From positions 5,084,001-5,148,000 of the forward strand of contig NZ_CP115483.1 of NCBI RefSeq assembly GCF_027627455.1: a DNA stretch of 64,000 nucleotides, in the 5' to 3' direction. The position numbers and the translations under genes were made by a program. Positions 42,857-51,965 of this stretch are shown here, in pieces. The DNA comes from Sphingobacterium sp. SYP-B4668. Lineage in GTDB: Bacteria > Bacteroidota > Bacteroidia > Sphingobacteriales > Sphingobacteriaceae. The stretch's first letter is position 1, and every line of letters starts with the position of its first letter. The notes beneath the pieces were generated by a model that was given only the letters and a program-made list of their open reading frames with translations, was not told the origin of the DNA and ran no database searches.

Positions 42857-43451
42857 TTACTACTCTATTCTTGAACACCAACCGTGTAAAATCATCTGTA
42901 GGCTCGACTAATTTAACCTCATTGACTTGGTGATTGCTGTCAAAATATAAGACAATCTGCTTCATATATTTTTTCAGTTCCTTAGATTTGGGAACAAATT
43001 TAGCCAGATGCTGTGTGCCCACCTTAAAATAGCTGATATCAAACGCGGCACTGTTAAACATATTCCCGCTTACGCTGCCGATGATCATTTCATTCATCTG
43101 TTCAAACTTCCGGTTTGCCCCGAGATCGATATTGCTCTTTTTTCCTTGATTGTCCACATACATCTTATTATTCTTGAAGATGGTACTATATGAGACAGGC
43201 TTCACATACCTCCACGCTAACATATTGGGTGATTTGAGATACATTTTCCCAGTGGATTCAATAGGTTTGGACATAAAAGACACATGCTTATACTGGACAA
43301 AGTCCGAAGAAAGGGTCTTGATTGATTTTGATTCATTCAACACAGCCTGCTTAAAAGCAGCCATTTCATTCGCACTCATTGCTTTCTCCTGCCCAACTAC
43401 TGCAAAAGCGAAGAGTAACGCGAAGGCTGTGATTGCTATTTTAATCTTCAT
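42822..43451 (-). CDS. LolA-family outer-membrane lipoprotein carrier-like protein
   Basis: 209 residues from ATG 43449-43451 (MKIKIAITAFALLF); an ATG at 43463 would add four residues. Signal peptide ends VVGQ. LolA features: IKTLSSDFVQYKHVSFMSKPIESTGKMYLKSPNMLAWRYVKP, then YSTIFKNNKMYVDNQGKKS. The chromosomal LolA family carries lipoproteins across the periplasm; paralogues inside aryl polyene and flexirubin clusters are thought to carry the hydrophobic product. Its start overlaps the deacetylase gene by 11 nt and its end overlaps the lipoprotein gene, so the three are coupled. Confidence 0.9.
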   Translation of the reverse strand: MKIKIAITAFALLFAFAVVGQEKAMSANEMAAFKQAVLNESKSIKTLSSDFVQYKHVSFMSKPIESTGKMYLKSPNMLAWRYVKPVSYSTIFKNNKMYVDNQGKKSNIDLGANRKFEQMNEMIIGSVSGNMFNSAAFDISYFKVGTQHLAKFVPKSKELKKYMKQIVLYFDSNHQVNEVKLVEPTDDFTRLVFKNRVVNGKVDDSVFNN

Positions 43452-44217
43452 ATCCTTTAACATTTAAAAGATTGTCCACCGTCAACAACTGGAACTTACG
43501 GTGATGCAAAAATTTCAGTAATTCATTCAATACAGACACGGTCAAGGCAGAGGTATCATGCATCAGCACAATATCACCTGGCCTCAAGCGGGATGTAATC
43601 CGCTTGTATACACGAATAGGGTCTCCTATCACCGTGTCCAACGAGCGGATGCTCCATCCAATCGTATCCATCGCCATATCTTTGACTACCAAAGCAATGG
43701 AAGGATTAGTCACGCCAAAAGGGGGGCGAAATAATTTGGGCCGTTGACCTATCTTATCCGCCAGACAGTCATTTGTCATCTTCAACTCGTGTTGCAGTTG
43801 TTCGACCGAAAAAAAACCTGTTTTATTGGAATGAGTAAAGGTGTGGTTGCCTATCAAATGTCCCTCTTGGACAATTCTCTTGGTCAACTCAGGATAGGCC
43901 TCTACCTGCTTTCCTATACAAAAAAAGGTAGCCTTCGCATCATATTTCTTCAAGAGATCGAGCACTTCGGCAGTATAGGGGGTAGGACCATCGTCAAAGG
44001 TTAATGCAATAATGGGTGCTGTAACATCCTTCATTTTGTATCGCACTGTAGTGAAATAACTTAGTCGAATATCGAACACTCCCCATACCGTAAGCCCCAC
44101 AAATACAAGCAGACAAATCACGAGCCACCATATCGGGTAGGCATACCGATAGCAAAGCAGTCCCGTAACGACCAAGCTAAAGCCAAAAGCCAACCTAATA
44201 TACCGATGCTTTAACAT
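43441..44217 (-). CDS. Polysaccharide deacetylase (NodB-like) family protein
   Basis: 258 residues. An N-terminal membrane anchor with two hydrophobic segments (about 10-45), then the NodB domain: ALTFDDGPTPYTAEVLDLL with the catalytic/metal Asp pair, ATFFCIGKQVEAYPEL, GNHTFTHSNKTGF with the metal-binding His pair, and RPPFGVTNP. LRPGDIVLMHDTSALTVSVL is the C-terminal motif. The family deacetylates sugars; in flexirubin clusters its substrate is not known to me. Its start overlaps the end of the ketosynthase gene by 7 nt. Confidence 0.92.
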   Translation of the reverse strand: MLKHRYIRLAFGFSLVVTGLLCYRYAYPIWWLVICLLVFVGLTVWGVFDIRLSYFTTVRYKMKDVTAPIIALTFDDGPTPYTAEVLDLLKKYDAKATFFCIGKQVEAYPELTKRIVQEGHLIGNHTFTHSNKTGFFSVEQLQHELKMTNDCLADKIGQRPKLFRPPFGVTNPSIALVVKDMAMDTIGWSIRSLDTVIGDPIRVYKRITSRLRPGDIVLMHDTSALTVSVLNELLKFLHHRKFQLLTVDNLLNVKGYED

Positions 44218-46508
44218 GAAGATAGTAGGGTAAGACTATGATCTCGACCAAAAGATTGATTATAGATCAAGATGTACTGTATAGTTGGCCGTACTACGTT
44301 ATTGTCCGTCATGTCTGATGGGATATGCTGTGATTTTAATATCTGGGCAGCCATCTGTAAAGCGAAAGCAGATGCTACATCATACGCGGCAGTATATTTT
44401 TTAAACTTAATATGCGTACTTTCAGCCAGCAAATCTGCCATCTTTCCATCATAAGCATCTGAAGAAGTTTCAGAATCCTGCCCATGCAAGAATACATCAA
44501 TATCGGAGACCTGGAGGTTATTTCTATTTAAGAACATGGCTACAAAATCAGCCAATTCTTCGGATTCGATTGTATTTTGAATAGCGATGTCACATACCTG
44601 CGCATAGCTCGTGGGCGTGCGTTCGTCAGAGAGGACAAAAAATGTTGCTCCTTCACCATATCGTACCCCAAATGAGTCAGAACTATGTTTCTTGACACGA
44701 CCAATAAGCTGCAACAAACGCAATGTATAATCTGCAATTTCATCCACCCCTCCGACCAGAGTGTGTCTATACTCTCCGCTCTCCAATGCCATTGACGCAT
44801 CCAAAAGAGCCGATTCAAAGGACGAAACACCATTAACATAAGTCAAGTTAGGGCCATAACATTTGAGCCGAAGTCCAATCTGTGCGGCTACCGTATTGTG
44901 CGTGGACTGAATAAAAGATGTAGGGGTCAAAAACTCTTCCTTATTATCCAAGATTGTTTTGAGGAATTTTTCGGAATCTTCCAGGCATCCCATTCCTGTC
45001 CCTACTAGAATTGCATCTGGGTTAGCAATACCAGCCTCATCTAGTGCTTCCTGAGCTGCGTAGATACCCATCTTGACTCCTTTGGCCATCCTACGAATCA
45101 TTGCTGGGATAATTAATTCTTTGTAAGATGGATGGTTTACATAATTGACTATATCTTCAAGTGGTCTACATTGTTCCAACAAATGGCCTTCTGCCTGTGC
45201 CGATACAGCTCCTATTCCATTGATGTAGATACCCACATCCTGTCGAATGGGTTTGTCCTTGTCATCTTCATGCGCGGCAAGTTTGCCATCTGAGGGAGAC
45301 AATGTTTCGGTCTTCGGAATGCATCTCGAAAAAATTAACGTAGAGCAATTGCCTCCAAATCCAAAAGAATTGGACAGTACGTGGTCAATCTTTTTGTACC
45401 TAAGATTAATCTGCGGTAGCAGGTCCAACTCTTCCATAGGGGTACTCCAATTCAAATTCGGAAATACCACTCCATGCTGTAGCGCCAATACACTATATAC
45501 CGCTTCAATTGCAGCAGCAGCAGCCAACGTATGCCCCGTGTAAGCCTTCGTGGAACTAAAATCTGGGACTTGCTCGCCAAACACCCGCTTCAGTGCCCGT
45601 CCTTCAGACAAATCGTTGTTAGGAGTCGCTGTGCCATGTGCATTGATGTAATCAAAACTTTGATGGTCTATACCGGCTACCTCTAAAGCCTTTTGCATGG
45701 CCATATATGCTCCATCCCCATACTCAGAGGAAGCGGTCTGGTGATAGGCGTCATTCGTATTGGCATATCCGCTGACATAGCCCAATATTCGATGTTCGTC
45801 AATCTTATCACCATCCTCCAATACTAAATATGCGGCTGCCTCTCCGAGATTGAGCCCGTTACGATGCTGATCGAATGGGGTATTGTAAGTATCGCTTAAG
45901 ATCATCAAAGTCTTAAATCCATTGATGGTAAATTTAGACAATGCATCTGTGCCTCCGACAATAACACGATCCAGGCGTCCTGATTTAATCATTCGCGCCC
46001 CTAATAGAATGGCATTGGCAGCAGATGAGCAGGCGGTACTGAGTGTCGTGACATACCCCTTCAAGCCTAGGTAATCGGCAATCTTTAGTGAGGAGTCTCC
46101 GGCATCATGACTTAGGATATATTTTTGAACCTCAGGGTTGTCAAAATATTCGTAGAAATACTGCTCTGTGGCATCCATCCCGCCTACACTTGTAGCCGAA
46201 ATAAAGCCCGTACGGCCATCCCCTAAATCATTCAGGCCTGCGTCTATGACGGCCTGTTTTGCGGCCAAGGCTCCCAATAAAGAGGTTCGTGTAAACGAAT
46301 GGTCTGCAGGTAATCCCAAGAGTGCAACCAATTCCTGATTGGTCAACTTAATCTCACCCACCTTGATTTCATCCCGATGGATAGTATCTATATTTTCAAT
46401 CGTCGAGATACCTTTCAGTCCACTGGTCAACGCAGCAAAGTTTTCCTCTACCGTCATACCGATAGCGGATACTATTCCCATACCCGTTATAGCAACACGC
46501 TTCCCCAT
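44211..46508 (-). CDS. Ketosynthase fused to a catalytically dead ketosynthase (chain-length-factor-like)
   Basis: 765 residues from ATG 46506-46508 (MGKRVAITGMGIVSAIG); a longer TTG frame to 46562 overlaps the acyl carrier protein gene. Residues 1-396 form a full FabF-type ketosynthase with Cys160 (STACSSAANA), His291 (NAHGTATPNND) and His326 (KAYTGHTLAAA). Residues about 425-765 repeat the fold (YINGIGAVSA, LVGTGMGCLEDSEKF) but have YVNGVSSFESAL where the Cys should be (Val561 at that place) and TAAYDVASAF where the second His should be. The pattern is that of a ketosynthase with a chain-length factor in one chain. It would extend the polyene on the acyl carrier protein encoded 10 nt upstream. 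Confidence 0.9.
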   Translation of the reverse strand: MGKRVAITGMGIVSAIGMTVEENFAALTSGLKGISTIENIDTIHRDEIKVGEIKLTNQELVALLGLPADHSFTRTSLLGALAAKQAVIDAGLNDLGDGRTGFISATSVGGMDATEQYFYEYFDNPEVQKYILSHDAGDSSLKIADYLGLKGYVTTLSTACSSAANAILLGARMIKSGRLDRVIVGGTDALSKFTINGFKTLMILSDTYNTPFDQHRNGLNLGEAAAYLVLEDGDKIDEHRILGYVSGYANTNDAYHQTASSEYGDGAYMAMQKALEVAGIDHQSFDYINAHGTATPNNDLSEGRALKRVFGEQVPDFSSTKAYTGHTLAAAAAIEAVYSVLALQHGVVFPNLNWSTPMEELDLLPQINLRYKKIDHVLSNSFGFGGNCSTLIFSRCIPKTETLSPSDGKLAAHEDDKDKPIRQDVGIYINGIGAVSAQAEGHLLEQCRPLEDIVNYVNHPSYKELIIPAMIRRMAKGVKMGIYAAQEALDEAGIANPDAILVGTGMGCLEDSEKFLKTILDNKEEFLTPTSFIQSTHNTVAAQIGLRLKCYGPNLTYVNGVSSFESALLDASMALESGEYRHTLVGGVDEIADYTLRLLQLIGRVKKHSSDSFGVRYGEGATFFVLSDERTPTSYAQVCDIAIQNTIESEELADFVAMFLNRNNLQVSDIDVFLHGQDSETSSDAYDGKMADLLAESTHIKFKKYTAAYDVASAFALQMAAQILKSQHIPSDMTDNNVVRPTIQYILIYNQSFGRDHSLTLLSSC

Positions 46509-46518
46509 GTAGTTGTAT

Positions 46519-46776
46519 TTATTTTGTACGGTGTTCAGCAATATAGCTAGCCATAGTCTCAACTGATTTGAAGATATTCCTTCCTTCTTTGGGATCGCTC
46601 AACTTGATTCCATAATCTTTGTCCATCAATACGATAAGCTCTAGTGCGTCTATAGAATCCAATCCTAGTCCATCTCCAAATAAGGGATCGTGGTCATTGA
46701 TATCTGCAGGCGTAATTTCTTCTAAATTCAAGACTTCAATAATTTTATTCTTCAATTCACTTTTTAATGCTTCCAT
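46519..46776 (-). CDS. Acyl carrier protein of the pigment cluster
   Basis: 85 residues. The phosphopantetheine site is in LGLDSIDALELIVLMD (Ser of GLDSID), and the four-helix layout with acidic composition is typical. It is placed directly before the ketosynthase fusion, so the two are probably partners. Phosphopantetheinylation by a transferase encoded elsewhere is needed. A second acyl carrier protein lies at 56603-56854. Confidence 0.95.
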   Translation of the reverse strand: MEALKSELKNKIIEVLNLEEITPADINDHDPLFGDGLGLDSIDALELIVLMDKDYGIKLSDPKEGRNIFKSVETMASYIAEHRTK

Positions 46777-46782
46777 CTTATG

Positions 46783-47391
46783 TTATTGTATTACAATTTT
46801 TCTTATTTCGTTAATATGGTGTTCTAAACTCGTTCCCTGCCCTACAAGATAAAATACAGCACTGTAATCATCTTGCAGATATTCTACCCAAGCGCACAAG
46901 ACTTTCTTGCACTTTCCACTTTGGAGCAAATATTCTGCGTAATTATACAGCAAATCTGCATCAAAAGTATCGCTTACAAAAAAGCAGCTTTCTGTCTGAA
47001 ACTGATGGCGTATACTGACCTCACCCAAACAGATATTTGCCAAGGTGTATACAAAGACTGCTGGACTGGGAAAATATCCATCGGGAGAGCTGATACTTTC
47101 CTGATGCCGAATGTCGGTATCTAGGCTCCCCGATTTATTCATAAACAATAGGGCGACGTCTTTATCCTCGAATTCAGCAGTTCCCAGCAAGACTTCCGCT
47201 CCTAAAAATGCTAATTTACTCAAAGCATCCATTTTATGGAATTTAGGATAGCTAATTTCCATAAATTGATAGGCGCGTCTTGCAAAATCAGCAAACCCAG
47301 TGTCCTCGGCTTCAAATACCTTGTCGCCATCCAAGTAAATCTGTCCATTTGCCAAAGACCCCCAGTGTAATATTGCATGAGGACTATACAT
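46783..47391 (-). CDS. Short ketosynthase-like (thiolase-fold fragment) protein, no nucleophile
   Basis: 202 residues, half the length of a ketosynthase. KMDALSKLAFLGAEVLL, DVALLFMNKSGSLDTDIRH and YFPSPAVFVYTLANICLGEVSIRHQF follow the N-terminal half of the thiolase fold, but no Cys occupies the active position (FVSDTFDADLLYNY there). Proteins like this are annotated as ketosynthase-like members in aryl polyene and flexirubin clusters. A non-catalytic partner of a ketosynthase is likely. Its ATG overlaps the upstream ketosynthase by 8 nt, and the acyl carrier protein starts 6 nt after its stop. Confidence 0.82.
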   Translation of the reverse strand: MYSPHAILHWGSLANGQIYLDGDKVFEAEDTGFADFARRAYQFMEISYPKFHKMDALSKLAFLGAEVLLGTAEFEDKDVALLFMNKSGSLDTDIRHQESISSPDGYFPSPAVFVYTLANICLGEVSIRHQFQTESCFFVSDTFDADLLYNYAEYLLQSGKCKKVLCAWVEYLQDDYSAVFYLVGQGTSLEHHINEIRKIVIQ

Positions 47392-48508
47392 GATGGCCCA
47401 CCTTTCTCAATACCATAGCCGCATTGCTTCCGCCAAAGCCTGATGCCGTCTTTATACCGATGGTTAAAGGCTTTGTTAATAGTTCCTGCGGCAGCGTCAT
47501 GCTCCCGCTCACGCCTATGGTATGTAATCCCTTAGTTGGTAGTACGATATTATCAGATAGACTCTTGACCAACATAATCAGTTCTAAGAGTCCTGAACAC
47601 CCCAAGGTATGTCCAAAATAACCTTTCAGACTATTGACAGCCACTTTTGACAAGCCCATTCTATCAATAGCTATAGACTCCATCTCATCATTATAGATGG
47701 TTGCAGTACCATGCGCTGAGATACAGTCTACTTCACTAGCGGCTATTCCAGCTTCGCCCAGCGCTCCCTTAATGCTCCGATAAAGGCCTTCTCCTGTACG
47801 AGATGGTCCTGATATATGATTTGCATCGTTGATACTCGCGTCTCCTAAAATGGCTATATTTCCAGTATTTAAAGAAAGAGAAAGGGCGGCGGTGGCCTCG
47901 CCCAATGTGACGCCATCTCTATCTATGTCATAAGGACGACAGGGCCGGCTACTCATTGCTTGGAAGGAATTAAACCCGGATACGACAAACTCAGTGACCT
48001 CATCTCCAGCGACGACATACACTTCATCATATCGCCCCATCAGCATCATCCGACGCCCTATCATAACCGCGAGTAGCCCGGATATACATGCATTACTGAC
48101 GATAATAGGAGTGGTCTCTAGTCCAAAATATTGAGCAATACGGTGCGAAGAGTTCGATAGCTGCGCGCCTACTACGTCTCCCCGTTGCAGCGCTTCTATA
48201 TTTCCTTTCGTAGTTGAGATGACCAAGCCAGTCCTACTGGAAATCTTCTTCCCTTCCAAAATAGGAGCAAGTGCCAATATCATCATCTTTTCCAATCTGG
48301 AAAAAGACATTCCAAGGGTCGGCAACGCTTCAAAGCATGGATTAATATCATCGTTAGAGATAGTAGCAGCATAAAAGTCTGAGAAATTACCCATACGCTG
48401 TACACGACCAATTCCAGAGGCTCCCGCTAATAAGGCCTGCCAAGACTTCTCTATATCCAGTCCTAGCGGAGTGATACAATTTACCTTGTCGATATACACA
48501 CTCCTCAT
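47384..48508 (-). CDS. Beta-ketoacyl-ACP synthase (FabF/B type)
   Basis: 374 residues from ATG 48506-48508 (MRSVYIDKVNCITPLG), which overlaps the thioesterase stop in an ATGA junction; an upstream frame to 48616 lies inside that gene. Catalytic Cys141 (VSNACISGLL), His266 (SAHGTATIYND) and His300 (GYFGHTLGCSG) are present, so it is active by sequence. It condenses malonyl units onto the growing acyl chain. Together with the ketosynthase fusion, the gene at 56859 and DarB this is one of four likely catalytic ketosynthases; it may set chain initiation or a specific length. Confidence 0.93.
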   Translation of the reverse strand: MRSVYIDKVNCITPLGLDIEKSWQALLAGASGIGRVQRMGNFSDFYAATISNDDINPCFEALPTLGMSFSRLEKMMILALAPILEGKKISSRTGLVISTTKGNIEALQRGDVVGAQLSNSSHRIAQYFGLETTPIIVSNACISGLLAVMIGRRMMLMGRYDEVYVVAGDEVTEFVVSGFNSFQAMSSRPCRPYDIDRDGVTLGEATAALSLSLNTGNIAILGDASINDANHISGPSRTGEGLYRSIKGALGEAGIAASEVDCISAHGTATIYNDEMESIAIDRMGLSKVAVNSLKGYFGHTLGCSGLLELIMLVKSLSDNIVLPTKGLHTIGVSGSMTLPQELLTKPLTIGIKTASGFGGSNAAMVLRKVGHHV

Positions 48509-48957
48509 GGTGTCAACAATCCTTTTTTCTGTTTCCATTCTTCTATAAACGGAGGTGTATTGAGTACCAAATTGCCGTCTTTGTCCAGAAAGACCTGAAC
48601 AGTCTCCCCAGTGCATACGACTTCTCCAAGTGTATTGAAGATTTTATATCTAAATACCATTTTAGCGGCAAGCGCATCGACATAAGTGGTTTCAATACGT
48701 GCCACATCTCCATATTTTAAAGCAAGCTTGTGCTCGCAAACCGACTTGACAATGGGTGTGGTGTATCCCGCAGCCTGTACATCTAAATAGGAAATGCCAT
48801 GCTCGCGGCCGAAAGCCTCGCGACCATCTTCAAAATAGGTAATATAGTAGCCATGCCATACGATACCAAGGGGATCCGTTTCATTAAACCGAACTCGTAT
48901 TTCTTTAGAAACCGTCAATTCAGGAATTTCCTTATACAAATCTCTTCTTCTTATCAT
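48505..48957 (-). CDS. 4HBT-family acyl-CoA/ACP thioesterase (YbgC-like)
   Basis: 150 residues. The YbgC-type motif RFNETDPLGIVWHGYYITYFEDGREAF has the catalytic Asp/His region, followed by one hotdog domain (KYGDVARIETTYVDALAAKMVFRYKIF). It hydrolyses acyl thioesters; in aryl polyene clusters a related thioesterase is proposed to release or edit the chain. It overlaps the ABC permease gene by 26 nt and the ketosynthase gene by 4 nt. Confidence 0.92.
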   Translation of the reverse strand: MIRRRDLYKEIPELTVSKEIRVRFNETDPLGIVWHGYYITYFEDGREAFGREHGISYLDVQAAGYTTPIVKSVCEHKLALKYGDVARIETTYVDALAAKMVFRYKIFNTLGEVVCTGETVQVFLDKDGNLVLNTPPFIEEWKQKKGLLTP

Positions 48958-50218
48958 AACCTACCGCAACCGCGACCATCAATACAAAAAATAAAAATAA
49001 CAAAATTATCTCTGGAATAACTTCCAGAAGGCCAGAATGACGTAATATTATATCATAAAAGCCTTGTAATGCCCAGTTCATAGGTGATATCTTGGCTACA
49101 TACTGCATTATATGGGGCATCGCAAATACAGGCACCCATATGCCACCTACAGCAGCGAGAATAACCACCAGCGTTGCACCAAAAGGTGCAGATTGCTCTT
49201 GTGTCTTAGCAATAGTTCCCAACAGCAGTCCGAGCCCTATCGCAGCCAAGCCCGCAAAGATAGTCACTACTGTCATCAGCATCAGCCTGCCCGATATATC
49301 CAGGGCCGGCAAACCGAAGTATGGGAATACAAAGACACCCATCAACAGCATCAGGTAAAATTGAACAAGACAGATGACCAGGTAAGTGACGGTCTTTCCG
49401 GCAATCAACATCCAATACGGGATGGGGTTAGTGATCAAGCGAATGAATGTTCCTTGGCTTTTCTCCTTGACGATGTTAATCGATAAAGGGACAATAACAA
49501 AGAATATGGCAAACAATGACCAAGCTGGAACATTGTGTTGTACGGCATTGGGTATCACTTCCTGCTTCCCTATCTTTGGACTAGCTTCTTTGAAGGTAAT
49601 AAAATTTTGCGGTTGGATGGTTTTTTGGGTATTGCCATCCCCCAATTGATCTTGAAAAGCTCGATAAATCTGCTTAGTTTCGATTCCCGAAATCAATTTG
49701 TCAATTCCATTTTTGACTTCGTTCTTAAATGCCATTTGCGTAGCTGGGTCAAAAAAAAGTTTAATCTCCTTACCCGAGACTTTTGTCTTTAAAAGCGTAG
49801 AATCTACCTCTGTTAGACTATATTCTCCCAAAATACTTTCCACATTCTGGCTCACTTTAATATTCAAATCACGGGTCAGATACTTGGGTAGTATGATTGC
49901 CAACTGAAAAGCTCCACTATTGACAGCTTCTCTTGCAGCTTGCTCGGTCAGCTTTCTCCCGTCCAGGGTAGTCACGATTTGGAGTGCATTGGATTGCTCC
50001 AACTGCAATTGGATAGTCTTAGCGACTGTATCTTGATCCTCATCGACCAGCAGTACGGGAATCTTCCGCTCAGATATTGCATCAAAACTATCCTGCTGGA
50101 TCAAAGTGACAGTAATTACCAACACCAACGGCATCACAAATAGAATGACCAACCCACCGAAATCACGCTTTAGTAGCAAGTATTCTTTGACAATAGATTG
50201 TCCTAATTTATATAGCAT
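48932..50218 (-). CDS. ABC-2 type transporter permease
   Basis: 428 residues. One N-terminal membrane helix (about 20-42), a periplasmic region to about 225, then five or six helices (WSLFAIFFVIVPLSINIV, YLVICLVQFYLMLLMGVFVF, LMTVVTIFAGLAAIGLGLLLGT, ILLFLFFVLMVAVAVGYD). KEKSQGTFIRLITNPIPY is the conserved loop of this family. With the ATPase just upstream (11-nt overlap) it forms a transporter in the inner membrane, probably as a dimer. The cargo could be the pigment or a lipid precursor; this is not shown by the sequence. Confidence 0.92.
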   Translation of the reverse strand: MLYKLGQSIVKEYLLLKRDFGGLVILFVMPLVLVITVTLIQQDSFDAISERKIPVLLVDEDQDTVAKTIQLQLEQSNALQIVTTLDGRKLTEQAAREAVNSGAFQLAIILPKYLTRDLNIKVSQNVESILGEYSLTEVDSTLLKTKVSGKEIKLFFDPATQMAFKNEVKNGIDKLISGIETKQIYRAFQDQLGDGNTQKTIQPQNFITFKEASPKIGKQEVIPNAVQHNVPAWSLFAIFFVIVPLSINIVKEKSQGTFIRLITNPIPYWMLIAGKTVTYLVICLVQFYLMLLMGVFVFPYFGLPALDISGRLMLMTVVTIFAGLAAIGLGLLLGTIAKTQEQSAPFGATLVVILAAVGGIWVPVFAMPHIMQYVAKISPMNWALQGFYDIILRHSGLLEVIPEIILLFLFFVLMVAVAVGYDKKKRFV

Positions 50219-50966
50219 CGCGTAACTCCTTTCCTGTCAACTGTATGAATACATCCTCTAGATTGCGCGCATTGGGCAACGCTGCAACCAACTCTTGGGG
50301 CGTCCCGGTGCGAAGGATTTGCCCTTGATCAATAATGGACAAACAGGTACAAAAATCCTGTGCTTCTACTAGATGATGGGATGTATAAATGATGCTCGTA
50401 CCTTGTGCATTAATCTCTTTAAGGAACTGAAGGATTGCATTTTTGGATTGGACGTCTACTCCTACAGTCGGTTCATCCAGAAACAGCACTTTGGGCTGAT
50501 GTATTACACCAGCCAGCAGATTAACCCGCCGTTTCATACCTCCCGAAAACGTGTCTACACATTTGTTAGCAAACTTCTCCAGACCCATCTTCGTTAATAA
50601 GATATCAACTCGTTGATTCAACTCATGTCCCTTCAGGCCATACATACTTCCAAAATACACCAAATTTTCCTTTGCTGTAAGTGTCGGATATAATGCATAC
50701 TCCTGCGGGACTACGCCTATAATTTTTTTTATGGCCATACCCCTATCGCTGTAATGTAGACCATCTATGGTAAAGCGGCCAGATGTAGGTCTCAACAAAC
50801 CGCATAAGATAGAGATAAGAGTAGTTTTGCCTGCACCATTAGGGCCAAGAAGCCCATATATTTCCCCCTCGGGAATCTGTAAGCTCAAATCTTGCAACGC
50901 AAATACATCGGCATCTTTATACTTTTTTGAAATCTTATCAATATGGATGATTGGCAAACTTGACAT
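50208..50966 (-). CDS. ABC transporter ATP-binding protein
   Basis: 252 residues. Walker A GPNGAGKTT (41-49), signature FSGGMKRR (about 140-147), Walker B VLFLDEP (160-166), Q-loop VVPQEYALY and switch His in YTSHHLVEA. It energises the permease whose gene overlaps its end by 11 nt. It begins 3 nt after the BtrH-like gene, so the transport pair is in the same unit as the biosynthetic genes. Confidence 0.95.
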   Translation of the reverse strand: MSSLPIIHIDKISKKYKDADVFALQDLSLQIPEGEIYGLLGPNGAGKTTLISILCGLLRPTSGRFTIDGLHYSDRGMAIKKIIGVVPQEYALYPTLTAKENLVYFGSMYGLKGHELNQRVDILLTKMGLEKFANKCVDTFSGGMKRRVNLLAGVIHQPKVLFLDEPTVGVDVQSKNAILQFLKEINAQGTSIIYTSHHLVEAQDFCTCLSIIDQGQILRTGTPQELVAALPNARNLEDVFIQLTGKELRDAI

Positions 50967-50969
50967 CTC

Positions 50970-51965
50970 TTATATTGCTTTCTTAAGTCTCTTGAAAAAA
51001 TCTTCTTCTAGGTCTGCTATGTGCAACAGTTGCTGCGAGAGCACCTGATAGACATCGTCCTGATTACTACGCTTCTTGTATACTCGTGAAGCACATAGTG
51101 CAAAATCGCGCCATAAATCACCGATGTCTGTCATTTCCTTTGAGAAAGTACGCATGGTCTCATGATTTAAAACCTCTGCTGCCTCTTGTAGGAATGCCGC
51201 ATATATAAATCGGAAACCTCCACCCCCCGTCCCAATTTCTTCCTGCATCCTAACCATCTGCGCTAGATAATGATTTGCCTTTCTTACACCATGCTTCTTT
51301 GGCCACTTCACAAGGTGACGCGCCACCATTCGTATGCCTTTGACGCCAACGATGGGCACTGGCGCTAGCATATCACGACAAGTCTGTCTAATGGCTTTTC
51401 GGATAGCTGGTTCCAAATCCAGCTTTTCGGGAATATGAGTCGGATAGTAAAGATGTCCTTTGGGAGCCAATACGCCTTTTGCAAAACGTGCTTTTTCCAA
51501 ATCACGGGCATGTAATCGTGTAACCTGTTCCATAACTGGATCGCTAACTAGGAATTCTTCACCCTCCTGTCCATAGATGACCAGATTATGTGCATTGAAA
51601 TGAAAGCGATATTCATCTGGAAAGTAATTCAAATAGTATACACTCACCTGCAGTCCTGTGGGTATCTGCTGTAGAAGGTTGGCCTCTAGGGCTTCTTTCG
51701 CTTTACCTTTGTCCGAAAACTTCACCCGCTTGATTTTAATATTCAAGCGTTTGCTCATGCGGTTAAAAATCCAACCTGGCATGGGTCGATAGCTGATTGC
51801 TGGAGCATGATTGACCTTTAAAAAAGGAAGGTATACAAAGAAAAGCCCAGACCCCAACCCGAAGACCATCGGCTCACTGATATCATAGCCCTTGTCTCGC
51901 AGCAGATTAGAAGCTACTCCATTTTCGCAATGGGCTGTTTGGTGGTGCGTAAAATTCAGCTGCAT
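50970..51965 (-). CDS. BtrH-like (papain-fold) acyltransferase candidate
   Basis: 331 residues. HHQTAHCENGVASNLLRDKGYDISEPMVFGLGSGLFFVY is the BtrH_N segment with Cys13 as likely nucleophile. HFNAHNLVIYGQEGEEFLVSDP further along fits the His region of the same papain-like fold. The C-terminal half is helical (DUF4872-like: EIGTGGGGFRFIYAAFLQEAAE). BtrH in butirosin synthesis moves an acyl group from an acyl carrier protein to an amine. By analogy this protein could move the aryl polyene from its carrier to the acceptor; that is inference. Its ATG shares a base with the upstream stop (TAATG). Confidence 0.85.
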   Translation of the reverse strand: MQLNFTHHQTAHCENGVASNLLRDKGYDISEPMVFGLGSGLFFVYLPFLKVNHAPAISYRPMPGWIFNRMSKRLNIKIKRVKFSDKGKAKEALEANLLQQIPTGLQVSVYYLNYFPDEYRFHFNAHNLVIYGQEGEEFLVSDPVMEQVTRLHARDLEKARFAKGVLAPKGHLYYPTHIPEKLDLEPAIRKAIRQTCRDMLAPVPIVGVKGIRMVARHLVKWPKKHGVRKANHYLAQMVRMQEEIGTGGGGFRFIYAAFLQEAAEVLNHETMRTFSKEMTDIGDLWRDFALCASRVYKKRSNQDDVYQVLSQQLLHIADLEEDFFKRLKKAI

